42,510 nucleotides of DNA from Streptomyces africanus (GTDB lineage: Bacteria; Actinomycetota; Actinomycetes; Streptomycetales; Streptomycetaceae). The stretch covers positions 1 to 42,510 of the forward strand of contig NZ_MUKA01000128.1 of the NCBI RefSeq assembly GCF_002150735.1, read 5' to 3'. This document shows positions 10,501 through 18,044 of this stretch, one piece after another; position 1 is the stretch's first letter; each line of letters begins with the position of its first letter. The notes under the pieces were generated by a model. That model did not search any database, was not told the origin of the DNA, and saw only the letters and a list, made by a program, of their open reading frames with translations. The translations under genes were made by a program, and so were the position numbers.

Positions 10501-11119
10501 CGAAACGGGGCACACCGACAGGGCACGGCGCATCGTCGACGAAGTGATCGCGATCGAGGGCGGGTACGACCGCACGTCCCCGATGGAGCTGAGCGCTCTG
10601 GTCAGGGCCCTGGCCGCTGCGGGGGACCGGGAGGCGGCCGAGGCCGCGCTCGCCGCCATGCCGCCACCGGGCCCGCCGAGCGGGTCCGCCTGGTACATCG
10701 AGGCCATAGCCGTGGCCGAGGCCCTGACCGCCCTCGGGCACCACGAGCGTGCCATGGAGACGCTGCACACCATCGAGGACCCGTACGACCGCGCTCACGG
10801 GACGCTCGCCCTGGTCGAGGTACTGGCCAGGACGGGAGAGTGCGCCCGCGCCGAGGAACTCGCACGGACCCTGCCCACCCCCGCGACGCTGTCCAGGGCC
10901 TGGGCGTGCATCGCGGCCGCGACGACCGACGGGGAACAGGCCCGACGCCTGGCTGCCCTGGCCCTCCAGGGCGGTGAGTGGGCGGCGGCCCTGCCCGCGC
11001 TCCTCGGGCAGGCACCGGACGCGGTTGTGCTCGTGCTGGAGGCCGCCGACGCGATGAAGTCCGCCTGCGTTCAGCACACCGGGGCTCCTACTGCGGCCCG
11101 TACTTCCGCCCCGTCCTAG
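7508..11119 (+). CDS. STAND/NACHT-like P-loop NTPase with long TPR-like repeat tail
   Basis: 1203 residues. A short N-terminal segment (SVTAGGDIAVAVTGDHNRI, ~11-29) resembles the small adaptor-like leaders often found on actinobacterial STAND proteins. The NTPase core has an off-consensus Walker A (AGAWAGKT, residues 78-85), Walker B plus acidic pair LVLLVDGLDE (166-175), and an arginine after the next strand (VLVAGR, R207). A winged-helix region follows (~260-320). From ~430 to the end run roughly twenty degenerate 33-36-residue helical hairpins of the type LARAGxxDRAxxLAR, forming a superhelical sensor. No nuclease, TIR, protease or membrane effector domain is visible. ATG 7508 lacks a Shine-Dalgarno but has CATCAT 6 nt upstream; GTG 7541 with GGGGGAG is an alternative start. 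Its last 32 bp overlap the SDR gene tail-to-tail. Confidence 0.8.
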   Translation: MRWWGKRGERSVTAGGDIAVAVTGDHNRILLAPAVRSAYWEQVRRIAPPRLVDRDEELAGLSAFGTADSGPAYAWWRAGAWAGKTALLSWFALHPPQGVRIVPFFITARLGAQNDVAAYADVVLEQLAELAGQALPAHLTVATREAHLLYLYGVAARACAERGERLVLLVDGLDEDRGVTTGPDAHSIASLLPARPEAGMRVLVAGRLNPPLPGDVPEDHPLRDPAIVRTLSPSPYARAIRAEAERELKRLIEAGGLEHDLLGLVAAAGGGLTAEDLAALTGAVPYRVRDVLRTRAGRTFGLRVDVYLLGHEELQSQAEEMLGPSETDLYRAKLHAWAEEWRGRGWPQETPEYLLRGYFRMLRSTGDLERMLRCGADTRRQERMLALTGSDASAVTEIHLTEDLIIERGARRPLDSLRLAIHRERLVDRSAGAPDSLPHAWALAGQTGRAVALARSLPNGHRRAMGLAAVADVLLERGDGDGALDLLAEAEQAARQGEGHGRDNVARCTVADLLARAGQFDRAAALARTASTQHLAVHTYVRVGKACLAAQRWDLAQDLVDGAPNEECRTGMENTVIAAHAVAGRHAEAEMMARATEPGVRAGALITLASALRASGQHRRADALCAEAVARARDRADAEDVVNLLADAGEFDQAEAFLAGLHGEAGHDAAAAELTGCLAWAGELDRAEALLGTPEPRGNLYALREVAQARARAGRYEQAEALARQIPAANVALTTLCSIVRIMADAGETDRAAELARTLGPRTEGPSALYEVVESLAQSGNPDRARTLADSLSHPVEHTHASLEVAAALARAGRREEAARLLLDVESRTRVLHPLTAARKLGVAATALADAGRREAALAVLDGTETLVADPRSEPHASEWEYISSLRALVAARTATGEPDRAEMLARRVPDDFERRGLLSPVMRAWARAGEVARAEAVIRAEAEADPALAGFVSPLIVPFARGLAEAGDVEAAEARVREGAWPGDLASVLCRLAVTMTETGHTDRARRIVDEVIAIEGGYDRTSPMELSALVRALAAAGDREAAEAALAAMPPPGPPSGSAWYIEAIAVAEALTALGHHERAMETLHTIEDPYDRAHGTLALVEVLARTGECARAEELARTLPTPATLSRAWACIAAATTDGEQARRLAALALQGGEWAAALPALLGQAPDAVVLVLEAADAMKSACVQHTGAPTAARTSAPS

Positions 11120-11861
11120 ACGACACCGCCCCCAGCATCCCCCGCGGCACCAGCTTCGCCGCCCCCATCAGCGCCTTGTAGCGCGGGTCCGGGATGGACA
11201 GCGTCTTGCCGCGGGCCAGGTCGTGCAGTGCCGCCGCCACCAGCCTGTCCGCGTCGAGCCACATCCAGGCCGGGATGTTGTCCGTCCCCATGCCGGCCCG
11301 CTCGTGGAACTCGGTGCGCACGAAGCCCGGGCAGAGCGCCATCAGCCGTACGCCGCTGCCGGCCAGGTCACGCGCGGCGCCCTGGGTGAACTGCACGACC
11401 CAGGCCTTGGACGCGCCGTAGGTGCCCCGCGGGACGAACGCGGCCACCGACGCGACGTTCACGACGCCGCCGCGGCCGCGCTCCCGCATGGCCTCCGTCG
11501 CCGCGGACGTCAGCCGCAGCACCGCCTCGCAGTGCACCTTCAGCATCCGCAGCTCGTCGGCCATGGAGACGTCGAGATAGCGGCCCTTGTTGCCGAATCC
11601 GGCGTTGTTGACCAGCAGGTCGACGGGGTTCTTGCGGTCGCCCAGCCGGTCGGCCACCGACTCGATCCCCTTGTCCTCGGCGAGGTCGGCCGTCAGCACC
11701 TCCGCCTCGATGCCGTGCCGGTCGTGCAGCTCGGTCGCCTGCTCCCGGAGCCGCTTGGTGTCGCGGGCCACCAGCACGAGGTTGTGCCCGTCCGCCGCCA
11801 GTCGCCGCGCGAACGCGGCCCCGATGCCTGCCGTCGATCCCGTAATCAGAGCCGTTGTCAT
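11088..11861 (-). CDS. short-chain dehydrogenase/reductase (classical SDR)
   Basis: 257 residues, a classical-SDR length. The nucleotide-binding TGSTAGIG is at residues 7-14, NNAG at 85-88, catalytic Ser138 (VASVA) and the YxxxK pair Tyr148/Lys152 (YGASKAW). The C-terminal half (LCPGFVRTEFHERAG) is that of a cytosolic DltE/YqjQ-like oxidoreductase with unknown substrate. VLVARD after strand 2 favours NADP(H). No Shine-Dalgarno; TAACCT lies exactly 6 nt before the ATG, implying a leaderless transcript. The 3' end overlaps the STAND gene. Confidence 0.88.
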   Translation of the reverse strand: MTTALITGSTAGIGAAFARRLAADGHNLVLVARDTKRLREQATELHDRHGIEAEVLTADLAEDKGIESVADRLGDRKNPVDLLVNNAGFGNKGRYLDVSMADELRMLKVHCEAVLRLTSAATEAMRERGRGGVVNVASVAAFVPRGTYGASKAWVVQFTQGAARDLAGSGVRLMALCPGFVRTEFHERAGMGTDNIPAWMWLDADRLVAAALHDLARGKTLSIPDPRYKALMGAAKLVPRGMLGAVSSRTGRKYGPQ

Positions 11862-11955
11862 GGCAGAAGGTTAGTGACCCGGACTGTGAGCATCCGCTTC
11901 CGTGCGGGGGTCGCACCGGTGAAGGGTCGGTGGAGACCCGCACGGCCAGCGGCTG

Positions 11956-12624
11956 TCAGACCCCGTGCTTCTCCGCGTACTCCCGCGCCAGCCTCAGCGA
12001 CTCCGGGTGCAGCGCCTCGCCCGCCGGCAGCAGCCGCGGCAGCAGCGTCCGCTCGGTGGTCAGCGCCCGGAACTGGAGGGCCACGGTCACGTCGTGCTCG
12101 GGGCGGTGGATGATCTCGACGGAATCGCCCGCCCGTATCGCACCGGGCTCGATCACCCGCAGATACGCCCCGGGCGCGCCCCGCTGCGTGAACCGCTTCA
12201 CCCACTGCTTCTCGTCCAGATGGCCCTGGAACGTGCGGCACGGGATCCGCCCGCAGGTGACCTCCAGCACCACCTCGGACCCGATGCGCCAGCGCTCGCC
12301 GATCCGCGCGCCGGACACGTCGAGACCCTGCGTCGTGAGGTTCTCGCCGAACGCCCCGTCGGGCAGTGTCCGGCCCAGCTCGCGTTCCCACGCGTCCATG
12401 TCCTCGCGCGCCATCGCGTAGACCGCCTGGTCGTCGCCGCCGTGGTGCTCCAGCTTGCACACCGCGTCCCCGGCCAGCCCGCTCCCGCCGACGCCCTTGG
12501 GCCCGGGCGCCGAGACCCGCACCGGCCCGTCCACCGGCCGCTTGTCGATTCCGGTCACACCCTCCGGGTTGTCCGTGTACGGCACAGCCTTGGCACGGCC
12601 CAGATTCACAGACAGAAGCTTCAT
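11956..12624 (-). CDS. MOSC-domain protein
   Basis: 222 residues resembling the stand-alone MOSC/YiiM type. Key features are GDAVCKLEHHGGDDQAVYA (~53-71), FGENLTTQGLD (92-102), and the conserved cysteine segment CGRIPCRTFQG (C124 and C129). MOSC proteins bind the molybdenum cofactor and carry sulfur or reduce N-hydroxylated compounds; which of these applies cannot be read here. The ATG lacks a Shine-Dalgarno and is preceded by TACCGT at a 6-nt distance, so it is probably leaderless. Divergent from the LysR-type regulator, which may control it. Confidence 0.85.
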   Translation of the reverse strand: MKLLSVNLGRAKAVPYTDNPEGVTGIDKRPVDGPVRVSAPGPKGVGGSGLAGDAVCKLEHHGGDDQAVYAMAREDMDAWERELGRTLPDGAFGENLTTQGLDVSGARIGERWRIGSEVVLEVTCGRIPCRTFQGHLDEKQWVKRFTQRGAPGAYLRVIEPGAIRAGDSVEIIHRPEHDVTVALQFRALTTERTLLPRLLPAGEALHPESLRLAREYAEKHGV

Positions 12625-12704
12625 GCCCGCACGGTAGGGGACCCGTCCCCAAAGCGTCGACGCATTATTCGGAGCGGCTCCAAAGGGTCGCTTATCCTCG
12701 GAGG
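12625..12704. promoter_or_regulatory. compact divergent promoter region MOSC / LysR
   Basis: An 80-bp gap between two start codons. A TACCGT hexamer (minus strand, 12631-12636) faces the MOSC gene and TATCCT (12693-12698) faces the lysR gene, each 6 nt from its start codon. A GGAG-cgg-CTCC dyad at 12671-12681 sits between them and could be the LysR operator. Confidence 0.5.
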
Positions 12705-13601
12705 GTGATCGAAGCCCGTCATCTCCGTGTCCTGCGCGCCGTCGCGGCCACCGGCTCCTTCTCCGCCGCGGGCCGCGAACTGGGCTGCACCCAGCCCGCC
12801 GTCAGCCAGCAGATGAAGGCCCTGGAAGCCTCCGTCGGCACACCCCTGCTGATCCGTACGGGACGCGAGATGCGCCTGACCCAGGCCGGCGAGGCGCTGG
12901 TGCGGCACGCCGCCGGGATCCTCGCCGGGCTCACGGCCGCGGAGGAGGAGGTCGCCGCCATCGCCGGGCTGCGCGCGGGCCGGGTCCGGCTCGTCTCCTT
13001 CCCCAGCGGGAGTTCCACGCTCGTGCCGACCGCCCTCGCCGCCCTGCGCGACGCGCACCCCGGCACCCGGGTCTTCCTGGAGGAGGCCGAACCGCCCGCG
13101 TCCGTCGGCATGCTGCGCGAGGGCGACTGCGACGTGGCGCTCGCCTTCCGCTACGAGGGGGCGGCGGGCGCCGAGGAGTGGGAGGACCTCGTCGTACGGC
13201 CGCTGCTGACCGACCGGCTCGTCGCACTCGTGCCGGAGCGGCACCGGCTCGCGGGCGCGCAGTCCGTCGCGATCGGCGACCTCGCGCGGGAACCGTGGAT
13301 CGCGGGCTGCCCGCGCTGCCGCGGCCAGCTCGTCGAGGTCTGTGCGGCGGCCGGCTTCACCCCGCGCATCGACTTCGCCACCGACGACTACCCCGCGGTC
13401 GCCGGCCTGGTCGGGGCCGGTCTGGGCGTGGCCGTGCTGCCCCAGCTGGCCATCGAGTCCGTACGGCCCCGGGGGGTACGGACCGTGACGCTGGAACCGG
13501 CGGTGCGCCGGGAGATCGTCGCGCTCACCCTGCCGGACCTCGCACAGGTCCCGGCGGTCGCGGCGACGCTCGGCCAACTGGCACGGGCCGCCCACCGCTA
13601 G
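12705..13601 (+). CDS. LysR-family transcriptional regulator
   Basis: 298 residues from GTG 12705. The N-terminal winged HTH (residues ~1-62) reads ARHLRVLRAVAATGSFSAA, then GCTQPAVSQQMKALE as the recognition helix region. The effector domain follows (~90-298), with the typical GxGVAVLP segment (GAGLGVAVLPQLA). A GGAGG directly abuts the GTG and cannot serve as a Shine-Dalgarno, whereas TATCCT ends 6 nt upstream, so translation is probably leaderless from this GTG. Divergent from the MOSC gene, the usual arrangement for LysR regulation of a neighbour. Confidence 0.9.
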   Translation: MIEARHLRVLRAVAATGSFSAAGRELGCTQPAVSQQMKALEASVGTPLLIRTGREMRLTQAGEALVRHAAGILAGLTAAEEEVAAIAGLRAGRVRLVSFPSGSSTLVPTALAALRDAHPGTRVFLEEAEPPASVGMLREGDCDVALAFRYEGAAGAEEWEDLVVRPLLTDRLVALVPERHRLAGAQSVAIGDLAREPWIAGCPRCRGQLVEVCAAAGFTPRIDFATDDYPAVAGLVGAGLGVAVLPQLAIESVRPRGVRTVTLEPAVRREIVALTLPDLAQVPAVAATLGQLARAAHR

Positions 13602-13684
13602 CCACGGCGCAGGCGTGCCCCGGGCGCAGCGCAAGCGTGTCCCAGCCACAGCGCGGGCGCGTCCGCCACGGCGCCGGCGCGTCA
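13601..13684. repeat. four degenerate 20-bp repeats after lysR
   Basis: Units at 13601-13620, 13624-13643, 13645-13664 and 13665-13684 share the pattern gccacRgcgcNggcgYgtcc. The last two are adjacent and differ at three positions. They lie in the 129-bp convergent gap between lysR and whiD and overlap the last base of the lysR stop. Confidence 0.65.
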
Positions 13685-13692
13685 AAACCAAC

Positions 13693-13710
13693 GGCACGCG
13701 TGTGCGTGCC
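13693..13710. terminator. small hairpin between lysR and whiD
   Basis: GGCACGC-gtgt-GCGTGCC is a perfect 7-bp stem in the convergent gap. It could terminate both transcripts. Confidence 0.4.
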
Positions 13711-13730
13711 TGTCTCGCAGAAACGTTCCT

Positions 13731-14060
13731 TCAGGTGTTCGAGGCGGCGTGCCCGCCGGATGTCGACGCCGACACCAGCCGGTTGCGCGCCCTACCCATC
13801 AGCTCTTCGCGCTCGTCCTCGGTCAGTCCGCCCCACACGCCGTACGGTTCCCGCACCGCCAGCGCGTGGGCGGCGCACTCGGCACGCACAGGGCACCTCA
13901 TGCAGACCTCTTTGGCCGAGTTCTCGCGAGCGCTCCGAGCCGCACCGCGCTCGCCCTCCGGATGGAAGAAGAGCGAGCTGTCCACCCCGCGACAGGCAGC
14001 CAGCAGCTGCCAGTCCCACAGGTCCGCGTTCGGTCCGGGAAGGCGGGAGAAATCTGCCAT
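13731..14060 (-). CDS. whiD: WhiB-family iron-sulfur regulator WhiD
   Basis: 109 residues from ATG 14060 with AAGGGG 8 nt upstream. Four cysteines bind a [4Fe-4S] cluster: one in LLAACRGVD (~23) and three in EVCMRCPVRAEC (~52-61). The GVWGG turn (YGVWGGLTEDERE) and basic C-terminus follow, as in all WhiB-like proteins. The N-terminus MADFSRLPGPNADLWDWQ is that of WhiD, which is needed for late spore maturation in S. coelicolor; its mycobacterial counterpart in the same neighbourhood is whiB3. Wbl proteins act by binding region 4 of the principal sigma factor. An in-frame upstream ATG at 14102 would add 14 residues and is less likely. Confidence 0.93.
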   Translation of the reverse strand: MADFSRLPGPNADLWDWQLLAACRGVDSSLFFHPEGERGAARSARENSAKEVCMRCPVRAECAAHALAVREPYGVWGGLTEDEREELMGRARNRLVSASTSGGHAASNT

Positions 14061-14136
14061 TACGTGACCCCTTGTAGCCGTTTTGGGCGGATCCGGTGTC
14101 AACGACCGTACAACTACGATCTAAGGAGATGAAAAT

Positions 14137-14265
14137 ATGACTCATTGCGAATCTAGCTCCAGACACTGGCAAAGCGGAAGAAATAGATCCGAACGGGGCA
14201 TAGGTTGTGATGAAAGTTCGCGGGTCTGTTGCGCATGTCTGCACCGTGTCCGGCCCCTCACGTAG
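14137..14265 (+). CDS. possible 42-residue upstream ORF before bldM
   Basis: AAGGAG (14123-14128) lies 8 nt before an ATG that opens a 42-codon frame beginning MTHCESSSRHWQ and containing five cysteines, ending at TAG 14263-14265. The ribosome-binding site is unusually good. Third-position GC is only about 50%, far below real genes here, so it may be chance in an AT-rich promoter region. It occupies part of the 380-bp whiD-bldM gap. Confidence 0.25.
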   Translation: MTHCESSSRHWQSGRNRSERGIGCDESSRVCCACLHRVRPLT

Positions 14266-14271
14266 AGTGCC
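14257..14271. promoter_or_regulatory. BldD-box-like sequence upstream of bldM
   Basis: ctcacgtagagtgcc matches the BldD pattern nTnACnC(A/T)GnGTnAn at all but two defined positions. It lies about 20 bp upstream of the SigmaBldN promoter. bldM is a reported BldD target, so the position is sensible, but the match is imperfect. Confidence 0.4.
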
Positions 14272-14289
14272 GAAGATGTCAGCCGCCCC

Positions 14290-14317
14290 CGTAACTCTTT
14301 CGAGTGACCGTCGTTGA
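14290..14317 (+). promoter_or_regulatory. SigmaBldN-dependent promoter of bldM
   Basis: CGTAAC (14290-14295), a 16-bp spacer and CGTTGA (14312-14317) exactly match the known bldM P1 promoter recognised by the developmental ECF factor SigmaBldN. Confidence 0.88.
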
Positions 14318-14440
14318 GAGTGCGAGGCGGTTGAAGGAACAAGCGCTCGGGCGGGCGTCCGAGACGGTCGACCGCACAGGTGACGATTTCGTACCAGCCT
14401 GGAGGCTCAAGGTGACGCGCATCAGCTGCGGAGGGCGGCC

Positions 14441-15052
14441 ATGACTTCCGTCCTCGTCTGCGACGACTCCCCGCTTGCCCGAGAGGCGCTCCGTCGCGCG
14501 GTCGCAACCGTGCCCGGCGTAGAGCGCGTGACGACGGCGGCCAACGGCGAGGAAGTCCTCCGCCGCTGGGGGGCCGACCGCTCGGACCTGATTCTGATGG
14601 ACGTACGCATGCCCGGACTGGGCGGCGTCGAGACGGTCCGGCGGCTGCTGTCCGCCGACCCCGGTGCGCGCATCATCATGCTCACCGTCGCCGAGGACCT
14701 GGACGGTGTGGCCCTCGCGGTCGCCGCCGGTGCCCGCGGTTATCTGCACAAGGACGCCTCCCGCGCGGAGCTCCGCGCGACGGTGACGCAGGCGCTGGCC
14801 GACCCGACCTGGCGGCTCGCCCCGCGCCGGCTGCGCTCGGCCGAGATGGGCGCCGCGCCGACGCTCACGGCGCGTGAGATCCAGGTGCTCGAAGGCATGA
14901 GCCATGGCCGCTCGAACGCGGAGATCGGGCGCGAGCTGTTCCTCTCCGAGGACACGGTCAAGACGCACGCCCGGCGCCTGTTCAAGAAGCTCGGCGCCTC
15001 GGACCGGGCCCACGCCGTGGCGCTCGGCTTCCGGTGGGGCCTGGTGCGCTAG
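14441..15052 (+). CDS. bldM: atypical response regulator BldM
   Basis: 203 residues, the length of known BldM. Receiver domain residues ~1-120: [11 protein letters not shown] (acidic pair), [10 protein letters not shown] with the would-be phospho-Asp54, ...TVAED and HKDAS (conserved Lys). The DNA-binding domain is NarL/FixJ-type (~140-203): [23 protein letters not shown], then [16 protein letters not shown]. BldM acts without a partner kinase; as homodimer or as heterodimer with WhiI it activates aerial hypha and sporulation genes. GGAGG lies 6 nt upstream of the ATG. Its TAG stop lies within the left end of a MITE-like element, so the gene ends exactly where that element begins. Confidence 0.95.
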   Translation: MTSVLVCDDSPLAREALRRAVATVPGVERVTTAANGEEVLRRWGADRSDLILMDVRMPGLGGVETVRRLLSADPGARIIMLTVAEDLDGVALAVAAGARGYLHKDASRAELRATVTQALADPTWRLAPRRLRSAEMGAAPTLTAREIQVLEGMSHGRSNAEIGRELFLSEDTVKTHARRLFKKLGASDRAHAVALGFRWGLVR

Positions 15053-15229
15053 GGGATGTCCGCAAAGTCCCGCCTGTCCCGCGACGCCCGGCACGCCCTC
15101 TCGCCGCACCGGTCGAACACCCACGTACAACCAGTACGCGGGCGTCCGCCCGGCACGCCGAGAGCACGCACCGGACGCCGCAGGGCCCGCCCTCCGGGCG
15201 GACGACGGGACTTCACGGACACCCCCTAG
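15049..15229. mobile_element. 181-bp MITE-like palindromic element flanked by CTAG
   Basis: Bases 15049-15072 and 15206-15229 are inverted repeats matching at 21 of 24 positions (left arm ctaggggatgtccgcaaagt..., right arm ends ...cacggacaccccctag). Both ends carry CTAG, consistent with a 4-bp target duplication. The interior is quasi-palindromic, centred on CCACGTAC-aacca-GTACGCGG (15121-15141). No protein is encoded. The left CTAG supplies the bldM stop codon. Confidence 0.6.
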
Positions 15230-15286
15230 GGCCTGTCCTTCGGACCGGGCCGGCTTCGACGCGCGGGCCCCGGCCAGAGCCGGAGA

Positions 15287-15310
15287 GCGGGGGCACGTGG
15301 ATGCCCCCGC
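15287..15310 (+). terminator. hairpin in the bldM-shbA spacer
   Basis: GCGGGGGCA (15287-15295) pairs with TGCCCCCGC (15302-15310) over a 6-nt loop. It is a possible bldM terminator displaced downstream by the element at 15049-15229. In the remaining 15311-15605 I see no gene or clear site. Confidence 0.5.
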
Positions 15311-15605
15311 GCGAGCCGTACACGCCTGCGCCGAGGCCGGCGGCCGACGACAGCCCCGGAGGGGATCCGTCCCCGCCCGGGCGAGGCCGAGAGCCCGGCA
15401 GGGTGCGCGCGAGGACCCACGGCCCCGGGATGATCCGAACGGCAGGCCCCAGCGGTCGCAGTGGGGGCACGGAAAGCCAGGTCGGCGGGGGTGGACCGGG
15501 GGTCCGCCGGATGCCCGCTGCTCGTTTCGCCGCGGATGCCGCATCCTTGAGGGTGTGGAGTTCCTCGGGGACGAGTCGGTCGAGCGGAAGGGGAGGGCGC
15601 AGGGG

Positions 15606-16283
15606 ATGAGTTCCGGCGCACCTGCTCATAACGCTTCGGTGCACAACAACGGGCGCGGTGCCACGGACCCGGCGGCCGCAAGGCACCATGGACCGATGCG
15701 CGACGACGAGGCGGTCAATGCCCATGGGGCGATCGGCGCGCTCGTCCACCGCGCCGTCGACGGGGACGAGCAGGCCACGCACGACCTGCTCGCCCATGTC
15801 CACCCCCTGGCCCTGCGCTACTGCCGCACCCGTCTGTCCCGCCTCCCGGGCGACGCCCGGCACTTCGTGGAGGACCTCGCCCAGGAGGTCTGTGTGGCGG
15901 TGCTTCTCGCACTGCCCCGCTACCGGGACACCGGGCGCCCCTTCGAGGCGTTCGTCTTCGCCATCGCCGCTCACAAGGTCGCCGACCTGCAGCGCGCGGC
16001 GATGCGCCACCCCGGCTCGACGGCCGTCCCCTCCGACGAGATGCCGGAACGGCCCGACGACTCCCTGGGCCCGGAGGAGCGCGCCCTGCTCAGCAGCGAC
16101 GCGGAATGGGCCAAGAAACTGCTGGCCAACCTGCCCGAGAACCAGCGGGAGCTGCTGCTGCTGCGGATCGCGGTGGGCCTCACGGCCGAGGAGACGGGCC
16201 AGATGTTGGGAATGTCACCCGGCGCGGTCCGGGTGGCGCAGCACAGGGCGCTGAGCCGGCTGCGGGCGCTGGCCGAGCAGTAG
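15606..16283 (+). CDS. shbA: ECF-like sigma factor, ShbA/SigD type
   Basis: 225 residues from ATG 15606, preceded by GGGGAGGGCGCAGGGG; ATG 15696 ([11 protein letters not shown]...) is an alternative start without a Shine-Dalgarno. Sigma region 2 is at ~45-115 ([21 protein letters not shown], then [14 protein letters not shown]). Region 4 is at ~160-225 ([43 protein letters not shown]). Position between a whiB-like gene and guaB matches mycobacterial sigD and the Streptomyces sigma factor ShbA, reported in S. griseus to drive transcription of the principal sigma gene hrdB. No anti-sigma gene adjoins it, unlike mycobacterial sigD-rsdA. Confidence 0.85.
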   Translation: MSSGAPAHNASVHNNGRGATDPAAARHHGPMRDDEAVNAHGAIGALVHRAVDGDEQATHDLLAHVHPLALRYCRTRLSRLPGDARHFVEDLAQEVCVAVLLALPRYRDTGRPFEAFVFAIAAHKVADLQRAAMRHPGSTAVPSDEMPERPDDSLGPEERALLSSDAEWAKKLLANLPENQRELLLLRIAVGLTAEETGQMLGMSPGAVRVAQHRALSRLRALAEQ

Positions 16284-16394
16284 CCCTGCTGGAACAACCC
16301 CTTTGTTGAACAGGCGGTGCGCTGCTTCCGTACGAACATACGAAGCCCGGAGCCAGGCGGAACCGTGGAATGAGACAGCCGCGCTTCCCGTTAG

Positions 16395-17942
<1,548 letters not shown>

Positions 17943-17954
17943 GCCCGGCCTTCC

Positions 17955-17987
17955 GAGGGCGGCTCCGGAGCATCCGGGGCCGCCCTC
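17955..17987 (+). terminator. guaB terminator
   Basis: GAGGGCGGC (17955-17963) pairs with GCCGCCCTC (17979-17987) over a 15-nt loop, starting 12 nt after the guaB stop. Confidence 0.8.
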
Positions 17988-18044
17988 GTCGTGTCCGTCG
18001 GCGATACTGGAAGACGCTGAAACGCAAAGGGAAAGGCCACCAAC

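Noticed and set aside
15034..15605. Open frames in the bldM-shbA spacer
   Set aside because: They cross the palindromic element, lack ribosome-binding sites and show no domain.
16331..16344. TACGAA-ca-TACGAA direct repeat upstream of guaB, considered as LexA or other operator
   Set aside because: CGAACATACG matches only half of the actinobacterial SOS box and the second half is not inverted; no other support.
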